Below, in pieces: positions 27,340-37,472 of a stretch of 64,000 nt of DNA. Position numbers and translations under genes: made by a program. The notes below the pieces were generated by a model. That model did no database searches. It was given only the letters and a program-made list of their open reading frames with translations, and was not told the DNA's origin. The DNA lies in NCBI RefSeq assembly GCF_016481305.1, contig NZ_JAENBO010000001.1, forward strand, positions 1 to 64,000, read 5' to 3'. The stretch is from Streptococcus pacificus. GTDB taxonomy: Bacteria > Bacillota > Bacilli > Lactobacillales > Streptococcaceae. Numbering within the stretch: position 1 is the stretch's first letter; every line of letters begins with the position of its first letter.

Positions 27340-28719
27340 CTATCCAATAAAGACGTCTGTTTTGGCATAATGTATCGTTTTTTCATGGCGTTGTCTTAGA
27401 CTCAGTAAGACAGTTACCGGCCCTACACGACCAATAAACATTAAAGACATAATGATTAATCTACCAATATCTGACAATTCTGGGGTCAAATTCATGGATA
27501 CCCCAACCGTTGCTAAGGCACTTATTGTCTCAAATAAGAGTGCAAAAGGGCTAAGCGATTTTTCAAATTCTAAGAGCAAGAGATAACCTGTGATTAAAAC
27601 GATTAAATAGAAGATTAAAACGGTTAATGTTTGCTTGATTAAACGCTGTGAGAAACTCCTATGATGAAAAGTAACTTCACTTCTTCCTCTTAATTCTGCC
27701 TTAAATAAGAGGAATAAAATAGCGGCTATGGTTATCTTAACCCCACCGGCAGTTCCACCTGGGGCACCGCCAATAATCATTTGTATCATATAGACGAAAT
27801 CTGTTGCAAAATTAGTTTGTGTGAAATCGATTGTAGAAAAACCAGCGGTACGCATGGTAACAGTTTGAAAAAAGCTAACCATGATTTGTTGGAAAAGATT
27901 ATAATTGCCAATGGTTGCAGGGTTATCATGCTCAAACAACCAAGACAAAAATGTTCCAAGGGTTAAAATGATAATGGTTGCTGACAGAACTAATTTGGTT
28001 TGAATACTTAATTTTCTAATGGTCAATTTAATATTTCTTGGTCGATTAAAAAGAAATTGTTGTAAGCGATGAATAATATCTCGCCAATTACCAAATCCTA
28101 AACCCCCAGAAATGATTAAAAACGCAACCGCAAAGTTAACAATAGGATTAAGGGTAAACGTTCCTAAACTATTTGAGCCGAGATTATCAAAGCCAGCATT
28201 ACAAAAAGCTGAAACAGCTAAGAAGATACTATTAAAAATACCATTTTTAAGTCCATAGTGTGGAATAAATTCAATCATTAAAATGAGAGCAAAAACGGCT
28301 TCTACAAAAAAAGTTAATTTATAAACTGAGTAGAGGTAGCGTTTTAAATCCTTAGAGGAATCCTTACTTAAAGAGGATTGCAGAATGGTTTGATCAGTGA
28401 TGGATATTTTTTTCCTCAAGGTATAGTAGCTAAAAGCAATCAAGGAAACCAATCCTAAACCACCAATTTGCATTAAAATAATGGCAATGGTTTGTCCTAA
28501 GCCATTATAGACATCACCAATAGGAAAGACGGCTAAACCTGTCACAGAAACCATAGATGCAGAAGTGAACAGGTGTTCGAGATAAGTGGTTTTAGGGGCA
28601 TTAGGATAATGCATGATTGGCAAAGATAATAAAAAACTACCAATCATAATAACGATGAGAAAACTAGCGCTTAATCGTTGTGTGATAGATAAAGGGGCTA
28701 GTTTGAAAAATTTTTTCAT
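27340..28719 (-). CDS. ktrB: Potassium uptake transmembrane subunit (KtrB/TrkH family)
   Basis: A 459-residue protein made of repeated membrane-pore-membrane units. Selectivity-filter-like stretches are visible: SMVSVTGLAVFP, SAFCNAGFDNLG, TVTMRTAGFSTID and TISALATVGVSMN. The glycine-rich GGAPGGTAGGVK segment forms the intramembrane gate region typical of the family. It conducts potassium under KtrA control. AGGAGAATCACTCA precedes the ATG. It follows rsmG on the same strand and precedes ktrA, so the three genes likely share a transcript. Confidence 0.93.
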   Translation of the reverse strand: MKKFFKLAPLSITQRLSASFLIVIMIGSFLLSLPIMHYPNAPKTTYLEHLFTSASMVSVTGLAVFPIGDVYNGLGQTIAIILMQIGGLGLVSLIAFSYYTLRKKISITDQTILQSSLSKDSSKDLKRYLYSVYKLTFFVEAVFALILMIEFIPHYGLKNGIFNSIFLAVSAFCNAGFDNLGSNSLGTFTLNPIVNFAVAFLIISGGLGFGNWRDIIHRLQQFLFNRPRNIKLTIRKLSIQTKLVLSATIIILTLGTFLSWLFEHDNPATIGNYNLFQQIMVSFFQTVTMRTAGFSTIDFTQTNFATDFVYMIQMIIGGAPGGTAGGVKITIAAILFLLFKAELRGRSEVTFHHRSFSQRLIKQTLTVLIFYLIVLITGYLLLLEFEKSLSPFALLFETISALATVGVSMNLTPELSDIGRLIIMSLMFIGRVGPVTVLLSLRQRHEKTIHYAKTDVFIG

Positions 28720-28767
28720 TGAGTGATTCTCCTATAAGAGTTATCAAAAGTCATTAGCACTCTTAAG

Positions 28768-29481
28768 TTAGAGTGGTTTTTTGTTTGGGACACCTGCTTT
28801 TCTTGGGAACTTGTTAGGTGTTTCTTTTGTTTTAGTTAAAACGGTAATATTTCTTGGGTCACCGTTTGGTAATTGGTAATCAAATGATTCTGTTACTTTT
28901 GCAAAAAGTGTTGTTAACGCTTTTTTAGCATCGTCTAATTCTTCTTCAATAGCACTGGCTTTTAAAGCAATGACTTGCCCATTGATTTTCAAAAATGGTA
29001 AGGTCAACTCGGATAAGACTGACATGCGAGCCACTGCACGAGCAGTCACAACATCAAACTGTCCTCGAAAAGCTTTGTCTTGACCAAAATCTTCTGCGCG
29101 GCCATGATAGAAGGCAACATCAGATAAGCCTAGTTTTTCAGCTAATAACGTTAAGAATTGAATTCTTTTATTTAAAGAGTCAATAATTGTTACCTGAATA
29201 TTAGGGAAAAGAATTTTGATAGGAAGGCTAGGAAACCCTGCTCCCGCACCAATATCAAGCAATCTTATTGGTTTGTTTGAAAGAAAATCAAAAAGAATGG
29301 GAGCAATTGAATCAAAAAAATGCTTTAGATAGACATCTTCTTTGTCAGTAATGGTGGTTAAATTGATTTTTTCATTCCATTCTATTAAAAAGTGAAAATA
29401 ATCCTCAAATTGTTGTTTTTGAAACTGAGAAAGAGTAATATTCTTTTCTGCCAAAGCCTCATAAAATTCTTCAGGTGTCAT
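28768..29481 (-). CDS. rsmG: 16S rRNA (guanine527-N7)-methyltransferase
   Basis: RsmG (formerly GidB) methylates G527 of 16S rRNA with S-adenosylmethionine. The SAM-binding loop is [17 protein letters not shown], preceded by [19 protein letters not shown] and followed by RAEDFGQ and [16 protein letters not shown] elements (here [18 protein letters not shown]). The 237-residue length is normal and the C-terminus is basic ([14 protein letters not shown]). It is the first gene of a minus-strand run with ktrB and ktrA and is divergent from lemA-htpX. Confidence 0.95.
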   Translation of the reverse strand: MTPEEFYEALAEKNITLSQFQKQQFEDYFHFLIEWNEKINLTTITDKEDVYLKHFFDSIAPILFDFLSNKPIRLLDIGAGAGFPSLPIKILFPNIQVTIIDSLNKRIQFLTLLAEKLGLSDVAFYHGRAEDFGQDKAFRGQFDVVTARAVARMSVLSELTLPFLKINGQVIALKASAIEEELDDAKKALTTLFAKVTESFDYQLPNGDPRNITVLTKTKETPNKFPRKAGVPNKKPL

Positions 29482-29645
29482 TAGTTATTCCTTACTAAAA
29501 TAATGTTCGTCTATCATTTTAACATAAAATAACCGTTTATGATAGAAGAGAAAGCGTCTCTTTATAAAGAAAAAACTGGAGATTATAAACAGATTTTTAA
29601 TTAATAATTTGTTATAATGGTCTAAAAGAATTAAAGGAGACTTAT

Positions 29646-30197
29646 ATGTTTTTTATTATATTAGGAATCGTCATTGTTCTAGTCTTGTATGTTATCAGTG
29701 TCTATAATGGACTAATCAAAGCTAGAATGCAGACTCAAGAATCGTGGAGTCAAATTGATGTTCAACTTAAACGTCGTAACGATCTTATCCCTAACCTCAT
29801 TGAAACGGTTAAAGGATATAGTCAATATGAAGGTAAAACCTTAGAAAAAGTGACGGAACTTCGCTCTCGTGTGGCTGCTGCTAAAACACCAGGAGAGGCA
29901 ATGAAAGCAAGTGATGCACTGACACGTCAGGTGGCAAGCATTTTTGCTGTTGCTGAAAACTATCCTGATCTAAAAGCTAATGCTAATTTTTTGAAATTGC
30001 AAGAAGAATTGACCAATACTGAAAATAAAATTTCTTATTCACGTCAGCTTTACAATACAACAACGGCTAATTACAATGTTAGATTAGAAACCTTCCCTAC
30101 CAACTTTATTGCAGGCCTTTTTGGTTTTAAACCAAAAGAATTTCTTGAAGTTCCTGAGTCAGAAAAATCAGTTCCTCAAGTTAAATTTGACTTTTAA
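29646..30197 (+). CDS. lemA: LemA family membrane protein
   Basis: A 183-residue protein with one N-terminal hydrophobic helix ([22 protein letters not shown]) and a cytoplasmic or surface helical domain. Family signatures include [33 protein letters not shown] and the C-terminal [19 protein letters not shown]. Function of LemA is poorly defined; it is regularly encoded beside the membrane protease HtpX, as here (14 nt apart). Upstream there is AAAGGAG and a TATAAT (29613-29618). The C-terminal pattern is echoed in the small gene at 2423. Confidence 0.93.
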   Translation: MFFIILGIVIVLVLYVISVYNGLIKARMQTQESWSQIDVQLKRRNDLIPNLIETVKGYSQYEGKTLEKVTELRSRVAAAKTPGEAMKASDALTRQVASIFAVAENYPDLKANANFLKLQEELTNTENKISYSRQLYNTTTANYNVRLETFPTNFIAGLFGFKPKEFLEVPESEKSVPQVKFDF

Positions 30198-30211
30198 GGT
30201 AGGAGAAGATT

Positions 30212-31102
30212 ATGCTATTTGATCAAATTGCCAGTAATAAAAGACGAACAATAGTATTATTATTGGTCTTTTTTGCCCTTCTTGGTATTATTGGTGCTGC
30301 TATTGGCTATCTGATGTTTGATAACTATTTGGGTGGTCTTGCGATTGCTTTTGTGATTGGTTTTATCTATGCTTTTAGCATGATTTTTCAATCAACTAAC
30401 GTTGTCATGTCAATGAATAATGCAAGGGAAGTTACTGCTCAAGAAGCACCAGATCTTTACCATGTGGTGGAAGATATGGCAATGGTTGGACAAATTCCAA
30501 TGCCCCGTGTTTTTATTATTGACGATCCTGCCTTAAATGCTTTTGCAACAGGCTCTAAACCGGAAAATGCTGCAGTCGCAGCGACAACAGGTCTTTTAGC
30601 AGTCATGAATCGTGAGGAATTAGAAGCGGTAATGGGGCATGAAGTTAGTCATATTAGAAACTATGACATTAGAATTTCGACTATTGCAGTGGCTTTAGCC
30701 AGTGCCATTACCATGCTATCTTCCATGGGCAGTCGCATGTTGTTTTATGGTGGTGGTAGAAGACGAAGCAATAAAAATAGTGGTGGCGCGCAAATAATCA
30801 TTTTGATTTTTGCACTGGTTGCTCTTTTATTAGCGCCTCTAGCTGCAACTCTGGTACAATTGGCGATCTCTAGACAAAGAGAATTTCTAGCAGATGCAAG
30901 TAGCGTCGAGTTGACCAGAAACCCACAAGGCATGATTAATGCGTTACAAAAGCTTGATCAATCAGCACCAATGTCTCAACCAGTTGATAGTGCTAGTGCT
31001 GCTTTATACATCAATGATCCAAAGAAAAAAGGTGGCATTAAATCACTCTTTTATACCCACCCCCCAATTGCTGAGCGAATTGCTCGCTTAAGAAAGATGT
31101 AA
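30212..31102 (+). CDS. htpX: Membrane zinc metalloprotease HtpX
   Basis: An M48-family membrane protease of 296 residues that degrades damaged membrane proteins. Two N-terminal hydrophobic helices (about 13-35 and 39-60) and two central ones flank the zinc site. The catalytic motif is HEVSH in [14 protein letters not shown], and the third zinc ligand is the Glu in [14 protein letters not shown]. The C-terminus ends with the usual [14 protein letters not shown]. It is cotranscribed with lemA and followed by a terminator. Confidence 0.96.
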   Translation: MLFDQIASNKRRTIVLLLVFFALLGIIGAAIGYLMFDNYLGGLAIAFVIGFIYAFSMIFQSTNVVMSMNNAREVTAQEAPDLYHVVEDMAMVGQIPMPRVFIIDDPALNAFATGSKPENAAVAATTGLLAVMNREELEAVMGHEVSHIRNYDIRISTIAVALASAITMLSSMGSRMLFYGGGRRRSNKNSGGAQIIILIFALVALLLAPLAATLVQLAISRQREFLADASSVELTRNPQGMINALQKLDQSAPMSQPVDSASAALYINDPKKKGGIKSLFYTHPPIAERIARLRKM

Positions 31103-31117
31103 CCGTATTACAAAAAG

Positions 31118-31162
31118 AAAAAACACCAAAGGCTTTGATTAATCAAGGCCTTTAGTGTTTTT
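31118..31162. terminator. Bidirectional terminator between htpX and the ABC permease gene
   Basis: An imperfect long stem (AAAACACC/AAAGGC.TTGATT paired with AATCAA.GGCCTTT/GTGTTTT) with A and T runs separates convergent genes. Confidence 0.85.
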
Positions 31163-31173
31163 AGTGCAACCAT

Positions 31174-33783
31174 TTATTCGACAGATTTTAAGGCTGTTAA
31201 CATATCAATTTTTCTAATATGTTTATTCATGATCAACATGACAATTAATGTAAAACTTAAGACAGCACCTGTTGCAATAGCAATATTATGCCAGGTTAGT
31301 CCTTGAATAGCTAGGAGTCTAGCAGGAGGTAAGACAGTCATGACAAAACGGTGGAGAACATAGCCAAGACCAATTCCAAATAAAATCCCAATAAGCGTTA
31401 GTAAAATAGTTTCTTTAAAAATATAGAAAAGAACTTCTTTTTGATAAAATCCCAATACTTTAATCGTCGCTAATTCTTTCTCCCGTTCTGAAATGTTAAT
31501 GCTTGTTAAGGTAAATAAGACAATTAACACAAGAAGCATAGAAATGGCGACAATAATCATAAGAATACCGTCTAAACCTTTTAGAAAGTCTTTAACGTTT
31601 TGCTTTAAGACCTGATTTTGAATGATGCCGACACTAGCTTCATATTGAGATATTTTCTTTAAAAAAGGATCGAAAGCTTTTTGGCTTTTAATGAGATAAG
31701 CATTTTCTTGATAAGCTTCGTTAAAAACACTCTCATAGTAATCAGGTGTCATGTAAATCATGTGACCAACATGATTATTAGTTGTGCCAATAACTGTTAG
31801 TGTTTTTGAATACCCTTCAAGGTCTCTAACGCTAAGACTGTCACCATTTTTTAAACCAAGAGAAGTAGCTAATTTTTGAGTCACTACAACCCCTTTTTCA
31901 GTTGGTTTCTTATCAAGAGTAATAAAATTAGTCAAGTCGTTAGCGACCAATAGTTGAACCGATTGTGGCTCTAAAAAATTATTATCATGAATACTTAGAT
32001 TTTTAAAAAGAATCTTCTTTTTTTGGTTAGCATAGTCAGCTATTGTTTTTTGGTAATCTTCTAAATCAAGAGAGTGAGGATTGAAGATTGTCATCATATC
32101 ATAGGTGGTAATTTCCTGGTATTGAGTGGGGACTAAAAGGGATAAACTGTCTTTAATACCGATTCCAAGAATGAGAAGACTGGTTGATAACATAACTCCT
32201 AAGATTGTCATCAAAAGTCTTGACTTATACCGAAAGCTATTTCTTAGTGTCAACTTATTTGAAAAAGAAATGGCACGCCATACTCTTGGGAAAGATTCTA
32301 AGAAAATAGAGTTCTTTTTTTGTGGCGCTTTTGTGTGCATTAATTGACTCGGAAATTCTTTCAATTCTTTTTTTGCGGCAAAATAAACAGCTAATAAAGT
32401 ACTAAAAAACGATAGGATAAAAGAGAGACTAATTAAGGGCCATTGATAAACAACTATCATGTCATCTAAGATATAACTACCATTTGAAAAAATATTGAAA
32501 ATCATTTTAGGAAGGAGAAAAATACCTAAACTAGTGCCAATTAAGCTCCCTAAGAGAGCTGTTATACCACTAAAGATAATGAATTCCCTCATCACTTCAT
32601 TTTTAGTGAAACCGAGTGATCGTAAGGCCCCCATTTCAATTCGTTTTTCGGTTACCATCCGTTTCATGGTAGTGATACTAACCATGAGTGAAATGATAAA
32701 GAAAATGACAGGTAATATGGTGGCTAGAATATCAATTCTAGTTGCGGTATTACCGTAGTCGGAATAACCAACCGAGAATTCTGTTCGATTGTCAACAGTA
32801 AGCATTAAAAAACTAAGCTGTTTTTTCTTATTTTCTAAAGTCATTTTCTGCTCGTTTAGTTTGTTTTCCTGTTTTTTAATCTCTTCTAAGTGGGCGAGTA
32901 GTTGTTTTTTTTCTTGCTGAAATTGTTCGTCAGTTCCAGCAACATTACTATCTCCAGTTTCAAATTGTTCAATGGTTGCTATTTGCTTTTCAATGGCTTC
33001 TTTACTACTTATTAATTGGTCACTGGCAAGTTCAATGTTTTCCAGTGCCTTATTAATTTCTTCTAAAGCTAGTTCTCTATGTTTGCTGGTTAAGCGTTGC
33101 GTTATCTTTTCGAGTGAGGCGATGTTTTCTTCAACAGCATCATTGTATGTCTTGCTATAAACTTCTTTGTTCTCAGTGTCTTTAAAGATAATTTTCGCTA
33201 TATTATCAGCTTTTTGAAAGGTGTTTTTTGTTAAAACACCAAAATAGTGAATGGTCCCATCCCCTAAAGACGTTACTCCCAAGCTTCTTTTGGACATAAA
33301 TTCTGAAGATTTTACAATGCCAACTACTTTAAAATGGCTCGAAGTTAAGTCATTTGAAGTGATTGTTATCGTATCACCAACTTTATGCTGAGATTGCTCG
33401 CCTATAGCAATTTCATCTTCTTTTTTTGGCAAACGTCCTTGTGTGAGGTCAAGTTTTGAAATTTTTTCAGGTAAGCTAATGAGACGAATCACCTTATCAT
33501 TTAATTTGGCGTCAATGACAGTCTGATATTCAATTGCTTTAATAAAAGGTGCTTTTGAGAGTTCAGTCTTATCATCCTCACTAATCAAATCTGTTGAGAC
33601 GATGTGTGCATCTGCTAAGTTTTCTCTTTGATAAGTTTTTGCAATAGTCTCTCTCATATTAGGACCTGTGCTAAATAACCCAATCAAAACAAAATTGGAT
33701 AAAGCGATTAAAATAGTGATTGATAAGAGTCGTGTCCAATTTCTTTTTATGGTTCTAAGACTGTTAAGCGCTAGTTTTTTCAT
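31174..33783 (-). CDS. FtsX-type ABC transporter permease with large extracytoplasmic coiled coil
   Basis: An 869-residue protein with an N-terminal membrane anchor (about 18-38), a large external domain, a heptad-rich coiled coil (about 225-330, ELALEEINKALENIELASDQ and following), then three helices of a FtsX domain (ILATILPVIFFIISLMVSIT), a fourth internal helix, a second external domain and a second FtsX domain at the end. This is the layout of MacB/YknZ-like exporters that extrude lipids or peptides or transmit force to the wall. Start ATG 33783 has GGAG 8 nt upstream and lies 2 nt after the ATPase stop. Substrate unknown. Confidence 0.88.
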   Translation of the reverse strand: MKKLALNSLRTIKRNWTRLLSITILIALSNFVLIGLFSTGPNMRETIAKTYQRENLADAHIVSTDLISEDDKTELSKAPFIKAIEYQTVIDAKLNDKVIRLISLPEKISKLDLTQGRLPKKEDEIAIGEQSQHKVGDTITITSNDLTSSHFKVVGIVKSSEFMSKRSLGVTSLGDGTIHYFGVLTKNTFQKADNIAKIIFKDTENKEVYSKTYNDAVEENIASLEKITQRLTSKHRELALEEINKALENIELASDQLISSKEAIEKQIATIEQFETGDSNVAGTDEQFQQEKKQLLAHLEEIKKQENKLNEQKMTLENKKKQLSFLMLTVDNRTEFSVGYSDYGNTATRIDILATILPVIFFIISLMVSITTMKRMVTEKRIEMGALRSLGFTKNEVMREFIIFSGITALLGSLIGTSLGIFLLPKMIFNIFSNGSYILDDMIVVYQWPLISLSFILSFFSTLLAVYFAAKKELKEFPSQLMHTKAPQKKNSIFLESFPRVWRAISFSNKLTLRNSFRYKSRLLMTILGVMLSTSLLILGIGIKDSLSLLVPTQYQEITTYDMMTIFNPHSLDLEDYQKTIADYANQKKKILFKNLSIHDNNFLEPQSVQLLVANDLTNFITLDKKPTEKGVVVTQKLATSLGLKNGDSLSVRDLEGYSKTLTVIGTTNNHVGHMIYMTPDYYESVFNEAYQENAYLIKSQKAFDPFLKKISQYEASVGIIQNQVLKQNVKDFLKGLDGILMIIVAISMLLVLIVLFTLTSINISEREKELATIKVLGFYQKEVLFYIFKETILLTLIGILFGIGLGYVLHRFVMTVLPPARLLAIQGLTWHNIAIATGAVLSFTLIVMLIMNKHIRKIDMLTALKSVE

Positions 33784-33785
33784 TT

Positions 33786-34493
33786 TTACCACTCCAAATC
33801 AAAAACATCAAGAGGCTCTTTATTATAATAATCTTGCCTAATACGTCCGTCAGAAAGTTCAATAACGTGATCTGCCATCGCTTTTAAGGCTGAATTATGG
33901 GTGACAATAATCACATTTTTCCCAGTTTTCTTAGGATAATCTTGAAAAAGTTTTAAAATTAGCTTACTTGTTTTATAATCAAGTGCCCCAGTAGGCTCGT
34001 CAGCCAGTAATAATTTTGGGTTTTTAACCATTGCTCTAGCAATTGCAACCCGTTGTTGCTCACCACCAGAGAGTTGACCAGGAAAATGATTGCTTCTATT
34101 TTTAAGTCCAACATCGAGTAACATTTGCTTAGGGTCAAGAGGTTTCTTAACGATTTCACTTGCCAATTCAACATTTTCAAGAGCTGTCAGATTTGGGATA
34201 AGGTTGTAAAATTGAAAAACAAAACCAATATCTTGTCTACGATAACTGGTGAGCATTTTTTCGGAAAAATCAGAAGTTTTCTCATCATCAACGATTATTT
34301 CCCCTGAACTAATTTGATCCATTCCTCCAAGAATATTTAGAAGCGTTGATTTACCAGCACCACTATTTCCTAAAATAATTGTTAATTCTCCTTTTTTTAA
34401 GGTTAAACTAATATCATCAATGGCTCTGACTTCATCACCTTGTCCCTCATGATAAATTTTTTGGATATTTTTCAATTGGATAATATTTGACAT
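33786..34493 (-). CDS. ABC transporter ATP-binding protein (MacB/LolD type)
   Basis: A 235-residue ATPase. Walker [11 protein letters not shown]-loop in [20 protein letters not shown], signature LSGGEQQR, Walker [13 protein letters not shown] and the H-loop in VIIVTHN are intact. The EPTGALD and [15 protein letters not shown] features place it with exporters that work with FtsX-type permeases such as the one downstream. AAAGGAGAAAGCT precedes the ATG. Minus-strand TATAAT (34525-34530) lies upstream, divergent from the TetR gene, which likely controls it. Confidence 0.93.
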   Translation of the reverse strand: MSNIIQLKNIQKIYHEGQGDEVRAIDDISLTLKKGELTIILGNSGAGKSTLLNILGGMDQISSGEIIVDDEKTSDFSEKMLTSYRRQDIGFVFQFYNLIPNLTALENVELASEIVKKPLDPKQMLLDVGLKNRSNHFPGQLSGGEQQRVAIARAMVKNPKLLLADEPTGALDYKTSKLILKLFQDYPKKTGKNVIIVTHNSALKAMADHVIELSDGRIRQDYYNKEPLDVFDLEW

Positions 34494-34552
34494 AGCTTTC
34501 TCCTTTGTGGTACCTTATACTTATATTATACTACATAATTGACTGATAACGA

Positions 34553-34578
34553 TGGACACAAAAAAGACAATGTGTTCA
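34553..34578. promoter_or_regulatory. Candidate TetR operator in the divergent intergenic region
   Basis: TGGACACA (34553-34560) and TGTGTTCA (34571-34578) form an inverted repeat with one mismatch and a 10-bp spacer, 21 bp before the regulator start and just after the minus-strand promoter region. Position and symmetry suit a TetR-family site. Confidence 0.45.
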
Positions 34579-34598
34579 TTTGGTTTGAGAGGAAGAAA

Positions 34599-35168
34599 AT
34601 GTCAGAATATGATACTAAAAAAGAACAAACGAAAGTCTATTTGACAAATGCCTTTATTTCTCTACTTAAAACAACCCCTATTCATAGAATTAATGTGTCT
34701 CAATTGACTAAGAAAGCTGGCATCTCTCGCGGAACTTTTTATTTACACTATATAGATATGGATGATTTCATTAAAACAACGAGAGAAAATTTGATAGGAC
34801 ATATCAAAAATCAATTATCCCAGGAGTTACTGACTTCGCCGATTAATGATAAGACTGTTCAACTTATCTACTATGTTGAAGAGCATTTTGAGTTGTTTCA
34901 ATCATTGTTAGGGTATCATGGAGATAGACAATTTGAGGCTGAATTAACCAACCTCATTAGAAATTTTATTTTCGACCATCAAAAAGATAAACTAGAAAAA
35001 GCTAGTATACCCAATAGCTATATTGTTAATTTAACGGTTGGGAGTGTTTTAGACATCTTTTTAACATGGTTGAATGAGAAAAAACCACGCTCTAGTGACG
35101 AAATTATTGATATTTCATTTAAAATACGCCACGCTACCCCTTTTGAATTAATAAACGGAGAAGTTTAA
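34599..35168 (+). CDS. TetR/AcrR-family transcriptional regulator
   Basis: The 189-residue product begins with a typical TetR helix-turn-helix: TKVYLTNAFISLLKTTPIHR, then INVSQLTKKAGISRGTFYLHY, with the conserved GxxxxTFYxHY pattern. The remainder is a helical ligand-binding domain ending in a region (SSDEIIDISFKI) seen in streptococcal DhaS-like regulators. ATG 34599 follows GAGAGGAA; a longer upstream start has no such support. Divergence from the ABC exporter suggests that it represses the exporter. The stop overlaps the next start by one base (TAATG), so it is coupled to yceD. Confidence 0.9.
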   Translation: MSEYDTKKEQTKVYLTNAFISLLKTTPIHRINVSQLTKKAGISRGTFYLHYIDMDDFIKTTRENLIGHIKNQLSQELLTSPINDKTVQLIYYVEEHFELFQSLLGYHGDRQFEAELTNLIRNFIFDHQKDKLEKASIPNSYIVNLTVGSVLDIFLTWLNEKKPRSSDEIIDISFKIRHATPFELINGEV

Positions 35169-35701
35169 TGTTTCATATTACAGAAATTAAGAAAAATCAA
35201 TCCCCTATTACTTTTGATAAAAAATTAGACATTAAAGAATTATTGTTAAACAGAGACGACAGTATTATTGATGTTAAAGATGTCAGAGCTAAAGGACAAA
35301 TTAGCTATGAAGATAACTTGTTCCTACTGAACTACGATTTAGACTATCTCATAGTTCTACCATCAAGTCGTTCGATGGAACCTGTTGAATTGACAGAACA
35401 TATTTTAGTCTCAGAAGTCTTTTCAGAAGATAAGGAAGTATCTTCTGACGAAGCCATTTCTGAAGAATTGGTACTACCAATAGAATCTGATACTATAAGC
35501 CTAGAAGACAGTGTAGTTGATAACATCCTCTTAAACATCCCTTTAAAAGTTTTAACTAAAAAAGAAGAAGAAACAGATGAATTGCCAAGTGGAGAGAGCT
35601 GGTCAGTTTTGACTGAAGAACAGTATCAATCTCAAAAACTACAAAAAAAGAAAGACACCAATCCTTTCAATGCTCTTGAAGGTTTATTTGACGACAATTA
35701 A
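35168..35701 (+). CDS. yceD: YceD/DUF177 family protein
   Basis: A 177-residue acidic protein of the DUF177 family, linked in other bacteria and plants to accumulation of 23S rRNA. The family pattern is visible: VKDVRAKGQISYEDNLFLLNY, LPSSRSMEPVELTEHI, an acidic middle, DNILLNIPLKVL, and the C-terminal GESWSVLTEEQY with NPFNALEGLFD. Often rpmF follows yceD; here the next gene is nrdR behind a terminator. Its start overlaps the TetR-family stop, an unusual pairing suggesting the regulator was inserted upstream. Confidence 0.88.
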   Translation: MFHITEIKKNQSPITFDKKLDIKELLLNRDDSIIDVKDVRAKGQISYEDNLFLLNYDLDYLIVLPSSRSMEPVELTEHILVSEVFSEDKEVSSDEAISEELVLPIESDTISLEDSVVDNILLNIPLKVLTKKEEETDELPSGESWSVLTEEQYQSQKLQKKKDTNPFNALEGLFDDN

Positions 35702-35729
35702 TGATGGGTTGTCTTTTAAAAATAAGTAG

Positions 35730-35756
35730 GCACATAGAAAATCTGTGTGCTTTTGT
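35730..35756 (+). terminator. Terminator after yceD
   Basis: GCACATAGA pairs with TCTGTGTGC (one G-U) around AAA and continues into TTTTGTT. Confidence 0.75.
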
Positions 35757-35824
35757 TATTGTCTAAAATATGGTAAAATGAAGTATTAAATAGTTATTAA
35801 AGTATTAAGAGATGAGGTGATTTT

Positions 35825-36319
35825 GTGCGTTGTCCAAAATGTCATTATACTAAGTCCAGTGTTGTTGATAGTCGTCAGGCTGAAGAAGGCAATACTATTC
35901 GTCGACGTCGTGAATGTGAACAGTGTCAAAACCGATTTACAACATTTGAAAGAATTGAAGAATCACCGCTTTTGGTGGTTAAAAAAGATGGTACTAGAGA
36001 ACAGTTTTCTCGTGATAAGATTTTTAAAGGCATCGTTCATAGTGCTCAAAAACGTCCCGTATCCAGTTCGTCAATTGAAAAAATTGTGAGTGATATAGAG
36101 CAACAATTACGTAGTGAATATGATAGTGAAGTGGCAAGTTCCGTCATAGGAAACTTGGTAATGGATAGATTAGCAGAATTAGATGAAATTACCTATATTC
36201 GTTTTGCTAGTGTTTATCGTAGCTTTAAAGATGTTGACGAAATTGAAGCTTTATTAAAACAAATCACAAAACGAGTGAGAAGCAATAAGAAAAGTAAGAT
36301 AACAGATGAAACCAATTGA
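35825..36319 (+). CDS. nrdR: Ribonucleotide reductase repressor NrdR
   Basis: A 164-residue zinc-ribbon and ATP-cone repressor of ribonucleotide reductase genes. The ribbon [16 protein letters not shown] then [15 protein letters not shown] has the four zinc cysteines. The ATP cone starts [22 protein letters not shown]. The start is GTG with AGGTG upstream. The last 14 nt overlap dnaB, the usual streptococcal arrangement. A weak promoter with TAAAAT (35774-35779) lies upstream. Confidence 0.97.
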   Translation: MRCPKCHYTKSSVVDSRQAEEGNTIRRRRECEQCQNRFTTFERIEESPLLVVKKDGTREQFSRDKIFKGIVHSAQKRPVSSSSIEKIVSDIEQQLRSEYDSEVASSVIGNLVMDRLAELDEITYIRFASVYRSFKDVDEIEALLKQITKRVRSNKKSKITDETN

Positions 36320-37472
36320 ACCATTTTATTTTCTCAAGCATAATAATGTTACCTATAATGCAACTAGTTTAATGCAATCTTATTTTCCTATCATTGGAAG
36401 TGACGCCCTTGCTGTTTATGATTATTTTGTTGCTTTTTATGATAATGGTCAAAAACAGCATAAGTTTAGCGATATTTTAAATCATTTACAGTTTGGCATG
36501 CATCGTCTTGAGGTTGCCTTAGACATTTTAACTGCGCTTGATTTAATTGTTTTCTACGAAACTGACAGTGCCTACTTGATCAAACTTCATTCCGCTTTAC
36601 CAACAGAACTGTTTTTGGAAAATCCTGTTTATCGTAAATTATTGGAGAAAAAAATTGGTGAAGTGGCTGTAGAACAACTAATTTGTCAACTTCCCTTCAA
36701 TGCTAAGAATATCTCTAAATCATTTTCAGAGGTCTTTTCTGAAGTAGGAGAGCTTAAAAAAACGCCAAAAAAAGCCAAAAACTTTTTTGACCTTGCTAAT
36801 TTTAAACAATTAATGTCAAAAGATGGTCTCAGTTTTAACAACGAGACAGATGATGTTATTGGTCTTTATCATTTTGCAGAGCAGTTTGGATATAACTGGT
36901 TTGAAACTTATCAAATAGCCAAAGAAACGGCTGTCAACTATAAGATTTCTTTGAAACGCATGCAGACTAAAAAGCAGTCATCACCAAAAGTGGAGAATAA
37001 ACCAGACTTTTCAAAAGAGGAGCAGGTTGTCATAAAAGAAGCCAAGGCAGATAATGCAGAAGTCTTTTTAGCCAAGATTAAGAAAATGCGACATGCAACT
37101 ATCACAGCAACTGAAAGAAAGATTTTATCAGAACTCGCTGACATGGGCTTTTTAGATGAAGTGATTAACGTCATGGTTCTTTATACCATGTCAAAAACAA
37201 ATTCTGCTAATCTTAATAAGACTTATATCATGATGATTGCTAATGATTTTTCCTATCAGAACATTTCGTCGGTTGAACAAGCTGTTATTAAAATGCGTTC
37301 TTTTGCCGAGAAGAAAAATCATACCCAAAAAGAAAAAACAAAACAACAAAAGAGCAATGTTCCAAAGTGGAGCAATGATAGCTATAAAAATGAAACCACT
37401 GAGGATGAGCAAGCTAAGTTGGAAGAAATGAAGCGTCGTCACTTAGAGAAATTGAGAAAGAAGGAAGATTAG
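36306..37472 (+). CDS. dnaB: Replication initiation / membrane attachment protein DnaB
   Basis: The Gram-positive DnaB protein (not the helicase) helps load the replicative helicase at oriC and at restart sites with DnaD and DnaI. The 388-residue protein begins [20 protein letters not shown] and has the DnaB/DnaD-like C-terminal region ([21 protein letters not shown]; later [23 protein letters not shown]). The charged C-terminus is rich in Lys and Glu. Its ATG overlaps nrdR and its stop abuts dnaI. Confidence 0.93.
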   Translation: MKPIEPFYFLKHNNVTYNATSLMQSYFPIIGSDALAVYDYFVAFYDNGQKQHKFSDILNHLQFGMHRLEVALDILTALDLIVFYETDSAYLIKLHSALPTELFLENPVYRKLLEKKIGEVAVEQLICQLPFNAKNISKSFSEVFSEVGELKKTPKKAKNFFDLANFKQLMSKDGLSFNNETDDVIGLYHFAEQFGYNWFETYQIAKETAVNYKISLKRMQTKKQSSPKVENKPDFSKEEQVVIKEAKADNAEVFLAKIKKMRHATITATERKILSELADMGFLDEVINVMVLYTMSKTNSANLNKTYIMMIANDFSYQNISSVEQAVIKMRSFAEKKNHTQKEKTKQQKSNVPKWSNDSYKNETTEDEQAKLEEMKRRHLEKLRKKED

